From the NCBI RefSeq assembly GCF_905404315.1, contig NC_066287.1, positions 7,812,001 through 7,876,000 on the forward strand: a DNA stretch of 64,000 nt. The letters run 5' to 3'. A program made the translations under genes and the position numbers. Shown here in pieces: positions 1 through 11,600 of the stretch (positions are counted from its first letter, which is position 1; every line of letters starts with the position of its first letter). This stretch comes from Leptidea sinapis. Taxonomy: Eukaryota > Arthropoda > Insecta > Lepidoptera > Pieridae. The notes under the pieces are model-generated. The model worked only from the letters and a program-made list of their open reading frames with translations. It was not told the origin of the DNA and did not search any database.

Positions 1-2
1 GT

Positions 3-2039
3 GGCTAAATGAAGTCGTCTACGAGCATCCATATTTAAAATATTTGCTTCTTTGAGGTATGGAGAAATGTGTTGTCGGGCCGGTATGTCCCAGCAAAAAC
101 GAGCACATGCATTTTGTACTCTTTGTATTGACTTTCTTGTTCTGCCAAGCAGCCTCGGACCATACACTGTATCGGTATAGTTAAACTTGGATAGAACAAG
201 AGCCTCACAAAGACGTATGCGCAATTCTGTGGTTATAAATGGTCTAATTTGGTACAAAACTTTTAATCTATAAAAACTGTTGGAAATGACTTTATTTATA
301 TGCTTCTCAAATCTTAAAGATTCATCCATTATCAACCCAAGATTGCGAACTTCTTGTACGCGTTCGATATCCTTATCATTAATGAGTAGTCTTACATTGA
401 ATTCATTAATTAACTCTAAGCCGTTACAATTGCCGAAGATCATAAATTTTGTTTTATTCGGGTTTAAAATCAGTGAGTTTTTTTCAGACCACATGAATAT
501 TTCATGAAGATCAGCATTTATAATATCTATTGCCTGTTGGGCTTCGTGTGGCGAAAAAGAAAAATATAGCTGTATATCATCAGCGTAGATTTGATAATTG
601 CAGTGTTTAATTTTTTTAATTATGTCTGCAATATATATAATAAAAATAAGAGGCCCTAAAATAGAGCCCTGAGGAACTCCCCTCGTTATAGTGTCACGTT
701 CTGAAAATTTTGTGTTACCCTGCTCATCTATCACTGAGACCGTCTGTGTTCTATTAGTGAGATAGCTTTCAAACCACTTAATACTATTTTCACTAAAACC
801 ATAGTACGCTAGCTTGGAAAGTAGGAGATTTATATTTAAAGTTTCAAAAGCACGTGAAAAATCAAGAAGTATTAAAATTGTTACTTTTTTCTCCTCTTGC
901 GCTGCCAAAATATTATCTACTACGTCAATGAGGGCCGTAGTTGTGCTTCGCTGTTTTCTGAAACCGGATTGGTGATCCGGTAGTATATTTTGAGCTTCTA
1001 AGTAACTCATCAATTGCTTATGCACAATTTTTTCTATAATTTTTGAAGGACAGGGAAGTATACTAATTGGTCTTAGGTCGGAAAAATTGCGTGGTAGGTC
1101 ATTTTTTGGCAGAGGACGAATCAAGGCATGTCGCCAAAGGTCGGGAAAAGTATTAGTTTTGAAAGAAGTGTTAATAATGTGTGTTAGTATGGTTAAAGTC
1201 TGTGATAGCGTGAGGAGCAGCATGTCTAGGGAAATTTCATCAATACCAATAGCGTTCGACTTGAGCTCTTTTATAGCCATAAGAGTAGAATTTTCGTCAA
1301 CAGTCATAAAGTCAAAAGTAGAGTTACCGAAACGGTGAAACTCAAAATACGTAAGGGTTGATAATGTTACTAGATTAGTTCCAGGGATATTCAAAAAGTG
1401 AGAATTAATTTTATTTGGATCATTTAAGTGGGGCGGTAATGGGTTGTGTTCTTTTGATTTTATGCGAATATTATGTTTTATGTGTTTCCACATTTTTTGA
1501 GGATTATTAATATTAGAGTTAATGTACGTATTGAAATACACTTGCTTTTCCCTATGCAAAGCCTGAGGAACATACCGTTTTAATTCCTTATAGAATTGTA
1601 TATGTGACTCAAGTTTTGTTTGTTTTGCTAATTTTTGTGCATCATCACGACGTTTCATTATTAATTTAATGTTATAAGTAATCCATGGATATTGGGCTTC
1701 TTTAATATGTATATTTTTTTTTGGCGCGTAAAAATCGAACAAATTTATAATATAATATGTCAGCAAAGATACAATTTCATTTACATTAGTTAATAATAAT
1801 AATTTTTTCCAGATAATATTGTTCAGCGAATAAATGAAATTAATTGAATCAATGTCTTTAATAGGTCTGCATACAATATGTTTAGGTTGTGTTTTATTTT
1901 TTGGTATATTTAATGTACACGTTATAAATGCGTGACTACTAAGTGACTCTATGTAGTCTACCCCTATACTCTCTAAACGAAGCGTTTTATTTGTACAGAC
2001 TAAATCTAAATAATTGAGAACCCTCCCTCTTTGAAGTCG
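3..2039 (-). mobile_element. 5'-truncated CR1/Jockey-like LINE, ORF2 reverse transcriptase
   Basis: Read on the minus strand, one frame stays open from 2039 to the left edge, about 679 codons without a stop. Motifs appear in the order expected for a non-LTR reverse transcriptase: the tail of the endonuclease (NYLDLVCTN), RPISILPCPSKIIEK, HQSGFRKQRSTTTAL, motif A LLDFSRAF with the catalytic Asp, GVPQGSILGPLIF, the YADD box (QIYADDIQLYF), then the thumb region and a C-terminal ARFCWDIPAR segment. The upstream endonuclease is missing: a TAG lies seven codons before 2039 in this frame, so the copy is 5'-truncated or rearranged there. The motif-A tail reads AFET instead of the usual AFDT. The stop codon and 3' end lie outside the window. 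The clade is inferred from motif style only. Confidence 0.85.
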
Positions 2040-2229
2040 GTTAAAACGAGCTTTGAACTATTAAGAAAATCTCTTTATCAATTGAAATGTCCTTAAAATT
2101 TATTCAGACTCAAGCGAGACTAAAATTTCAATTAAATTCTGGACAAAAGTCATGAATCATTTATTCATGATCAAATGTTCTTCCAGACGGATTCTCCAAG
2201 ACTGTTTAGTCTGCTATCGTCCTAGAGTA

Positions 2230-2775
2230 GTAGCCACATACTAGCGCTCTACAAAGCGCAGGTCCGGCCACACATGGGGTATTGCTGTCATCTCTGGTCT
2301 GGCGCACCCCAGTATCAGCTCGATCCATTTGACCGCGTGCAACGCAGAGCAGCTCGAATTGTCGGGGACTCAGTGCTCTGTGAACGGCTGGATCACTTGG
2401 CGTTGCGTAGAGACGTCGCTTCATTGTGTGTCTTCTACCGCATTTATCACGGGGAGTGTTCCGAAGAGCTGTTTAACCTGATTCCTGCCGCCGAATTCCA
2501 CCTTCGCACGACACGCCACAAGTTAGGATATCATCCTCACCATCTGGATGTGTGGCGGTCCTCCACAGTGCGGTTTTCAAGGAGCTTTCTTCCACGTACT
2601 ACAAAGCTGTGGAATGAGCTTGTACCTTCAAAAAAAGCTCGTACACCTTTCTTAAAGGCCTGCAACGCTCCCGTGATTCCTCTGGTGTTGCAAGAGATTG
2701 TGGGCGGCGGTGATCACTTAACAACAGGTGACCCGTACGCTCGTTTATCCTCCTATTCCATAAAAAAAAATACTA
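2230..2775 (+). mobile_element. LINE 3' fragment (family L), RT C-terminus plus A-rich tail
   Basis: An open frame at 2274-2837 encodes the C-terminal end of a reverse transcriptase family common in Lepidoptera (YCCHLWSGAPQYQLDPF, RRAARIVGDSVLCERLDHL, FLPRTTKLWNEL). It ends in an A-run near 2761-2769. It is truncated on the left, close to the junction with the preceding minus-strand LINE. I call this family L because at least seven more fragments occur in the window: minus at 5198-5522, 32540-32625, 37389-37828 and 41431-42106; plus at 6586-6822, 26919-27121 and 42926-43010. The insertion has no host role; the clade (Jockey-like or CR1-like) is uncertain. Confidence 0.85.
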
Positions 2776-2837
2776 TTTTTATTCCGTACTGTCATTTTTG
2801 TCCTTCAGTCCTCCGGATAGCCGAACAGACTCAATGA

Positions 2838-3690
2838 AATTCGCGTCATTACTCTTTACGTCCGTTTAAGTGGGATAATGTTATTTCTCCGTGCCAATTT
2901 AGTTGTGTCCATTATGACGGAACATGGCGCTACTACTGTTAGATCGGAAACTTAGAAAATGGCCACTTAACTGAAAAAATGGCAAGAATAAGGTCGGTCC
3001 GCCTAAGAATATTATTTACTTAATCTGTGATATTTTAAATTGAAAGTCATGAATCATTATACCGCTAATTAATTATCCGTTCCTTGTGTTAAAATTGCTG
3101 ATATATCATAAGGTTGATATATAGTAGTAGTATTATCGGTACTATCTTATCATATTATGTTGAATCACCGAAGATTGTAAGCAAAAACTTTTTGAGGTTA
3201 TGTTATTTTTGTAGTAAAAGTAGTTTACAATCAAAAATAAACAAAATATTTCGTTTGTTTGAATTTGGAATCTGTCATTTTTATATGATCGTTCATTGAG
3301 GGTATGTTCTAAAATGCATTGCGAGCACTGCACAGTGCTATCACTAGAAAAATTCGTTCCATTATGGACTGCCAGTATACTGCCGCAGTACCCTAGGGAA
3401 ATATATGACGTCATAAATCGCCATATTCCACTGTGAGCACTGGCGTTTTCGAGGTAAGGTACTCGCAGTACTTTGATCACGTGATCAGTCAAAACCACTC
3501 GAGTGCCTAAAATATTAATTAAAATATTTTTAATTTGGCACTACTCCAACAAAAGTTTTTCTAATGAACTAGAAAACTTTAATACACTCATTTGAATGCT
3601 GCGTCAAAAAATGCGGCTGACAGTATACGCGATCCCGATCAAACACACAACACACATATATATACAGTTCAACAATCGTTAATAAGTTAT
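2838..3690. other. No gene recognised
   Basis: AT-rich sequence without a convincing coding frame. A less AT-rich patch at about 3300-3500 reads through several short frames but matches no family I recognise. Confidence 0.4.
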
Positions 3691-3694
3691 ATTT

Positions 3695-4095
3695 ATAACC
3701 GACTTCAAAAAAGGAGGAGGTTCTCAATTCGTCCGTATTGTTTTTTTATATTTCTTACCTCAAAACTTTCGACTGGGTGAACCGATTTTGATAATTCTTT
3801 AAGTCTAAAAAAAATAAAAAACAACCATAAAAGTCTAAAAATTGCTATACATACGTATACATACGTATAGCAATTTTTAGACTTTTATGGTTGTGAAGGT
3901 GTTTTATGGAAGTGGATGATAAATTTACGAAAAACTCAATATCGCGCAAACCGATTTTCGATGATTCTTTTTTTATTGGAAAGGATATACTTCAAAGAAA
4001 TCCGGAATCCATGACAAAATAACGGAACTCTTCAATTCTAAGGAGCATATTAACGATACGCGGCCTTTGCGGCGAATCTTTTTTTATGCTATCCG
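3695..4095 (+). repeat. Dispersed lepidopteran repeat starting AACCGACTTCAAAAAAGGAG
   Basis: The segment opens with a motif seen again, in either orientation and with decay, at 2008-2042 (minus), 4606-4625 (plus), 4866-4892 (minus) and 6484-6513 (minus). The following text (GGTTCTCAATT, then ACCGATTTTGATAATTC, GGAAAGGATATACTTC, GTTAACGATACG-like) is typical of a repeat family I have seen in many lepidopteran sequences. It holds no long reading frame. It may be part of a LINE or another non-autonomous element; I cannot tell which. Confidence 0.6.
3821..3894. repeat. Perfect 30-bp inverted repeat with 14-nt loop
   Basis: Arms 3821-3850 and 3865-3894 are exact reverse complements; the loop 3851-3864 is itself rich in ATACGTAT. 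The hairpin interrupts the dispersed repeat around it and looks like a local templated inverted duplication. Confidence 0.9.
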
Positions 4096-4605
4096 GATAT
4101 TTAATTCATCTACCATAACATAGTTATGGTCAAGTAATTGTTGTAGTCGAATATGATGACCAATGGGAGGGACTCCTTAACGACTTACAGTAACGGTGCG
4201 ATCTGTGGCAGAATTTCTGTCTGTAATCAAATTGCAAAGCGCTTACGTTCATTGCTGCATTGAAAAATTTAGTATACCTACACATATTTAGACAAATTGT
4301 TAGTTAGTATTCAAATTCACTAAAAATAAAAAAATAAAAATTTACTCCTACAGCTCTCAAACAATTAGTTCACACATATACCGTAGTTATGATTTTCGAA
4401 TTACCCTATATTAAGATACCATACCTAATTATAGATTCCACGTCAGCATGGTAAGCCGTTTATGTCGCTTTAGTAATGGCCGTGGTAATTATTATTACTA
4501 TGTAATCGACATTCATTTTGTAAGCCCCGTGCCTGTTCTTCATGACTAACATAAACACGTGATGCCACCAAAAACATAACTTGCATAAAAAAGACTGCGT
4601 TTAAA

Positions 4606-4892
4606 AAAACCGACTTTAAAAACTAAAAAGTATAAAATAACTTACTTGAGATTTAATTTAATATATCTCTTATGTGAATCTTTAACCTGTAATATCATTA
4701 AAATACTATTATTTGTATGTCCTACCTATTATTTATAAACCCTCGGTCGGTAAATCGGTTTAAGTCGGCGCCTGTCACTTGGGTTCTAGACGAAGCTATC
4801 CCGCTCAAAGTGACGCGTGGCAAGAGTAAGTACCTGCTATTTATTACATTTGGCTTGGCACCGACTCCACCTCCTCCTTTTCGAAGTCAGTG
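4606..4892. repeat. Segment bounded by inverted copies of the AACCGACTT motif
   Basis: A decayed AAACCGACTTTAAAAAC at 4605-4621 faces CTCCTCCTTTTCGAAGTCAG near 4871-4890, the reverse complement of the same repeat start. The interior includes a GC-richer stretch at 4765-4835 that keeps a short open frame but carries no recognisable domain. It lies upstream of the first visible RFX exon. Confidence 0.45.
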
Positions 4893-5197
4893 AAAAAATA
4901 AGCAAGTCTCGCATCTCAGTTCTTCTACCGTAAAAAATTATGTTAATACCAAGTCGGTCAATTAGAACTAGGAACTAAATAAGTCTCTAATTTCTTCTTA
5001 ACTTCCTGAAATCATCTAACAGTGACCAAATAATATTAAAAATCTTTAATGTTTCAAATAAATAGATTAACTTGCTTAATCATGTCATTGACTGTCACTG
5101 CCGTGCCCCCAAATGATAACGAGGTTTCCTGCGCCGTTGTTTATACTTCTTTGAGCGTACAACGTGGAGTGGATATAAATACCCGGTATCTGTGACT

Positions 5198-5522
5198 TTT
5201 TTTTATGGAAAAATTAAAGACAAACGAGCTTACGGGTCACCTGGTGTTAAGTAATCACCGTCGCCTACATTCTCTTTCGACACCAGAGAAATCACAGGAG
5301 CATTGCCGGCCTTTAAGGAAGGTGTACGCGCTTTTTTTGAAGGTCGATGTCCATGTCGTATCGTCCCGGAAACATCGCACAAGGAAGCTCATTCCACAGC
5401 TTTGTAGTACGTGGAAGAAAGGTCCTTGAAAATCGCACAGTGGAGGACCGCCACACATCCAGATGGTGGGGATGATATCCTAATTTGTGGCGTGTCGTGC
5501 GAAGGTGGAAATTCGGCGGCAA
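5198..5522 (-). mobile_element. LINE 3' fragment, family L, minus strand
   Basis: The T-run at 5198 is the 3' A-tail of a minus-strand insertion. Minus-strand frames encode FHLRTTRHKLGYHPHHLDVW and FLPRTTKLWNELPCAMFP, matching the copy near 2.5 kb, with frame changes between segments. It is truncated at 5522 within the same region and lies just upstream of the first RFX exon seen. Confidence 0.85.
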
Positions 5523-5603
5523 AATTACGACTTAGATATACTGATCTGTTAGTGGCTGAAAAATATATTTAAATGATTGATGATGGCAATTATTTGTTTT
5601 CAG

Positions 5604-8600
5604 CGCTCACTGTATGAGTAGTAACATGAAGCCTCTGTCAACTGCAGACTTCGGCAAGGTGATGAAGCAAGTGTATCCAACGGTGAGACCAAGACGCCTG
5701 GGAACACGGGGAAACTCAAGGTAAATATTCACTGGTATCCGAAATGGTGGATTCAGTGTTTTTTTTATGAAAATAAGGGACGAGACGAGCAGGACGTTCA
5801 GCTGATGGTAATTGATACGCCCTGCCAATTACAATGCAGTGTCGCTCAGGATTCTTAAAAACCCCGAAAAATTCTGAGCGGCACTACAACTGCACTCGTC
5901 AACTTGAGATATAAGATGTAAAGTCTTGCCCAGTAATTTCACTAACTACGGCGCCCTTCAGACCGAAACACAGTAATACTTAACCATTACTGCTTCACGG
6001 AAGAAATAGGCACCGTTGTGGTACCTATAATCTAGCCGGCATCCTGTGCAAAGAAGCCTCCCACTGCTGATAAATAGCATCTCAATAGAAAGGGAGACCT
6101 TGGAAGAGAGATGGGGGGAGACATGCATCTGCGACTATCTTTGCTTTTTTTTTCGGTCATAGCTCAAAATCTGTGGCGGGGCCTAAATTAACGTGCATTT
6201 TTTATTAATTTTATAATCGGTACCTACCTTAGTGGCACTGAGTAGAGTAGACACTTGACTTTGAGGGTATTGCTTTATCTGATCTAAAGACAAATAAGTT
6301 ATTACTAATTACATAAACCTTACATAAACCCTTGTCTTTTCACCCTCAGAGTTTGATTTTTTTTCCAAATTTATATAGGAACAATTTCGAGGTATTCAAT
6401 CAAATCATTATCAAAATCAGACTACTCTGTTAAAAGATTTGTGCGATGATACTTAAAAAAGTATCCTACTTACGCGTCGAATTAAGAACCTCCTCCGCTT
6501 TTTCGTCGGTTAAAAATCTCTTGATAAGCTGAGTTAATTAATGGCTAGTAGAATGTGCATTAAAAATGGTATTTAGTTCAAATTAAATGGCCTTCGCATG
6601 ACACGCCACAATTTAGGTCATCATCTCCACCGACTGGATATCTGGCGAAGCTCTACAGCGCGGTTTTCCAGACACTTTTTTATTCCTTGTGCGATGTTTA
6701 AAGGCCGATACGACATTCACACACACGGGTACATGCCAAAAAAGCGCTTACAACCTTTCTGGAAGGCCGGAAACTCTCCTGTCATTCCTCTGGTGTTGCA
6801 GATAACAACAGGTGACCCGTAAGATCAAAGTTCTCCTCTCACATACATGAAAAGCTTCTAGTCTAATAAACGTCTCTTCACATCAATAGTGGCGGGTCAA
6901 TGTTCTTCCAGAACGGGAACGACGGTGTTCTCGCTGGCACGAAATTTGACAGCTTTCATGGTGGTTTTGTTTTTGTATGGTAATTTATTTACAGGTACTG
7001 CTACGCCGGCTTACGTAAGAGGGTGAAACTTGAAGTACCCCAGTTACCCGATTTGGGCGAATCATCAAAGGTATTACATACCATCAAATATGTTTTTTTA
7101 AATCTCTTAACCAGGATCAACATCTAACAATATATGTATAATAAATATTGTTGGACGTTGGCCTATTCATACTACTACAACTATATGTTTCTTATAAAAG
7201 CGAAATTTTTTAATCGCCATTTCTCTTAATTGCGTGAATTAGGATTAATCCTCCGTTTTTATCATGAGATAATGGTTTTATGTTCAGAATCTCTCTGATG
7301 ATAGATTTATATAAAAGATTAAGAAAAAAGAGTGTGCAAGCAGTTATACTTCTTTAGCAGTTATACTTTTTAGCGGCACAAAAAAAAACTTTATAAAGTG
7401 TGTGTTACTTATGTACGCACGTAAGAAGTTATACTTCTTTAGCGGCCAAAACAAAATCCATAAAAAGTGTGTATTACCTTTACGTACGCAAGTATCTAGT
7501 TATACTTCTTTAGTGGACCAAAGCAAATTCTTTATTAAGTGTAAGTTACTTATGTACGCACGTAAGAAGTTATACTTCTTTAGCGGACAAAAACAAAATC
7601 CATAAAAAGTGTAAGTTACTTATGTACGCACGTAAGAAGTTATACTTCTTTAGCGTACCAAAACAAAATCCATAAAAAGTGTGTGTTACTTTTATGTACG
7701 CCTGTATGAAGTTATACTTCTTTAGTGGACCAAAGCAAATTCTTTATAAAGTGTGTGTTACTTATGTACGCACGTAAGAAGTTATACTTCTTTAGCGTAC
7801 CAAAACAAAATCCATAAAAAGTGTGTGTTACTTTTATGTACGCCTGTATGAAGTTATACTTCTTTAGTGGACCAAAGCAAATTCTTTATAAAGTGTGTGT
7901 TACTTATGTACGCACGTAAGAAGTTATACTTCTTTAGCGTACCAAAACAAAATCCATAAAAAGTGTGTGTTACTTTTATGTACGCATGTATGAAGTTATA
8001 CTTCTTTAGCGGACCAAAGCAAATTCTTTATAAAGTGTGTGTTACTTATGTACGCACGTAAGAAGTTATATTCTTTAGCGGACCAAAACAAAATCCTTTA
8101 AAAAATTAATGCCTCGTGGTATTTTACGTTTGTACAATAAACAATATTGCAATAATTATGGTATTAAATACACCCAATGAAAATACATATTATTATACCG
8201 AATAATTTTGATAAATAACGTCTCAATTTCATTTAATTATTTTTATACAATTGGAGAGAAATTATTTTTTTTATTATAAAACTTGTATTGTTAATAAAGG
8301 AGTCAATCATTAAAACAAGGGGGTGAATAGCCCAAATGGGATTATTCGTTGGCGCACCATGAAATATCAATGTTAATTTCAAGTCCTGTCAATAACCCGG
8401 TATAGGTAAAATAAATACATGTCGATTTAATTTTTTGCAGGAACCTTCTTCCACATCGCGTGAAACGGAGCGAATTATATGCGACTGGGCAGAAACTAAA
8501 TTAGGTAATGTTAATGATTTACTTTGTCATACATCATACGATCAAAAATGAAATACTGTTAATAGCATTCGTACAAAATATAAATATAAGCATTTGTTCA

Positions 8601-11600
8601 ACTTAGAATGGATACCGATTTAGTCGTTTGTATGGACTGAGTGATTATTCTACAACGGCGTGGGCAAGAAATATTTGTAAAATTTCAATCTCGTCAACTG
8701 GAAAGTATGTGTATTCAAATACATATAGGTATGTATTCTTAACAAAAATATAAAATCCAAATGTTGGAAATTTTTTATGAGTTTAAATTCCGTTAAAAAA
8801 TTTTGTTTTTTAATCAATTCTCTTCCGGGGGTAATACGTCACAACAACCGACAAATCAAAGCGCGCCAATTCATGCGACGACTCTGATGCCTCGCGTAGA
8901 GGCGAAATACGTGTCTACCTCTACACATAATATAAAGACAAATCGTAGCGGATTTTACAATTAGGAAAACTCTCAACATTTGAATAATTATTCATGTACG
9001 TGTGTATGTCAAAAAAAATTTCAAAAATATAAAAATTAAAATGTTCACCGGGTTTCAATTAAATTTTTTTATTTTTTTGAACAAAGGCAACGAACTGCCT
9101 GTATCTGACGTCACTAAGATGGCGGCTACTCCCATTTCAAGATGCGGGGGTTTTATATAATCATATTATGTTTCAGGTGTACAGTTCAACAGTATATTTG
9201 AGCTATCGCGTCACCTGTCATCACTGAGCACGTGTCACAGGGCGCCGCCGGGACCTTCCAGCGCGTCTCCGCCGCCTATTCCAGTTCACGGTATGACTAA
9301 TCCGCCAGCTATATACAGGGTGTATACGTTAAGTGTGACCAGGCGATTATTCCCTAACTATTACAGATATCGAAAAACTTTAAGCTGATATCGAAAGTAC
9401 GTTACCTAATCAGTAAAATGACCTGAATAACTTTTCAAAATTAAAACGAGAAGTATCCAAAATTTTGATATTAAACACATCGAGTATGATTGGTAGAAAG
9501 GTTACGCAACAACAAAGACGTTGTTAGTATGTTCAAACAAAATTTTGTACTTACTAAGAAATAAAAATTAATCTATTATAATTTGATTACTTTGTTTGGT
9601 TAATTAAAAGTTTGATTTAATATAAGTACTAAACTAAAAATACCTTTTAAAATATGGAAACTAAAAACTTTCTACTAGTCACACACTAAATGTATGGGAG
9701 TGTTTAATATAAAAATTTTGCATACTTCTCGTTTGATTTTTCAAAAGATATTGATGTGATTTTACTGATTAGATAACGTACTTTAGTGTGCAATGGCTGG
9801 GGTATTCAAATGAAATATCTGACGATCGGCAAACGACTAACTCTGGCCGGAGTTATATTATTCCCACGTAACATACATTGAGTTGACTATACATTCTACG
9901 ATTACTGAGAATTATTATATGCACTACAGTACTTTCGATATCGGATGAAAGGTTTTTGATATTTGTAATAGTCACAGATATAATATATTGTAATGGGCAG
10001 GCCGTATCAATTACCATCAGCTGAACGTCCTGCTCGTCTCGTCCCTTGTTTTCATTAAAAAATAATAATTAGGTGGGTGTCACTTAACGATTACACGCGA
10101 AGTTCTCGCGACGCCAATTCGATATTTACCTTCAGATATTAACATATAAGGTTTTAAATTAAAATACTCAAAACTGGTCGTATAGCGCGAGATGGTTATC
10201 TGTGGCAGAAATCAAACGTCTTTTACAACTACACTTGATTGGCGGTTTTTTTTAAGACGAGCTAGACCGTCAGCTGATAGTAATGGATACGCCATGGCCA
10301 TAACAATGCAGTGCCGATCAGGATTCTTGAGAAACCTAAAAAATCTGATCGGCACTACATTGCACTCGTCACATTGAGCTCAATTTCCCAGTAATTCAGA
10401 CCGAAACACAATAATGCTTATACACTACTGCTTCACGGCAGAAAAAGGCGCCGTTGTGGTACCCATAATCAAGCCGGCATCCTGTGCAAAGAAGCCTACC
10501 AATCGTAAAAGCCCTTATTGGCCGACCGTTTATCTGAGTCCTCGCCTGCGCGGTACAGGGGCGCGGGGGTATACGGCGGGCGAATTTTTGTAATCGCTCG
10601 TTTCACTAAGCGCCCCCGCCGCCCGCACCTGTCTCAGTCCCCTTTGTCGTCATACCCCCGCGCCCCTGTACCCCGCAGGCGAGGACTCAGATAAACGGTC
10701 GGCCTATAGTCGCTTCTTACGGCACCTTTGGGCCTGGGACTTCCCTGTTCTTTTTATGCCCCAGGGAAGCACAGCGTACACACGTGTGTACGGACTCAAA
10801 ACCAAGTAGTTACCAAACCAGAATTAGATCAGAAATCCATGATTAGTGGCCTTGTTTGTTTTTCAAAGCGAGAATCAACCGGGCGTTAAGTCATGCCTTT
10901 TTCTATTTATGTCACCCAACATTTGTAAAACCATATGGTCTTTCGAAGTGACTCGGAAACATGAGCTAGGGATGCATAATTTATAACTTAACAAGGTAAT
11001 TAGTAGGTAATTTTATGCAATATTTACTAAGATGTTGATTAATAGTAATTACCCTTTTAATATTGACAGTGCCCACTGAAGAAACACCGGGGGCTCATCT
11101 GATGAAACAATTAAAACGGAAACTACAGGTATGATTATAATTATTAATTTTATATTCGGCACATATTCTATACAGCCCAGTTTGGTCTTAATTATCCAAC
11201 CAAAACCAACCCAATTAATGAACCAAATTAAAATAGGTATTAATCATTGAGTTTGAGAAATGCATGTTCAGTTTTGGATAGAGAAGGCAAAATAAGCTAG
11301 AGTCCAAACAATGAAATAGTAATCACCTCAATACTGCTAAAAAACTGCAGCTATAAAACCTACACAAAATAACTATATGCTTTTTTCAACACAGGGCACA
11401 CCCGGCAGGCCGAAGAAAAACAAAGCTCAAATGATGGTGGAGTCCCCGCCGTCCACCTCGTACGTAAGTCAGCACTCGTCTGTTAAACACGAGGAGGTGT
11501 TGGGGACCGAGGGCTACTCTTACCAGCCGCCGTACGTGCCGCTGTACGATGTGCGGGCGCCCTTCCCGTACCCGCCGCCTGCCCCTCACCCCGCGCTCCC

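Noticed and set aside
4765..4860. Possible upstream RFX exon (VLDEAIPLKVTRGKSKYL frame with a GTAAGT)
   Set aside because: It sits inside a segment bounded by inverted repeat motifs and does not match the expected N-terminal half of the RFX domain.
7402..7605. Small open frame in the tandem array
   Set aside because: It follows the 70/72-bp repeat period and vanishes where units drift; it is a by-product of the repeat.
11377..11394. ATG at 11377 as the start of a 998-codon single-exon gene
   Set aside because: It lies upstream of a clear acceptor (TTTTTTCAACACAG), and the RFX exons to the left join in phase at 11395, so it is intronic.
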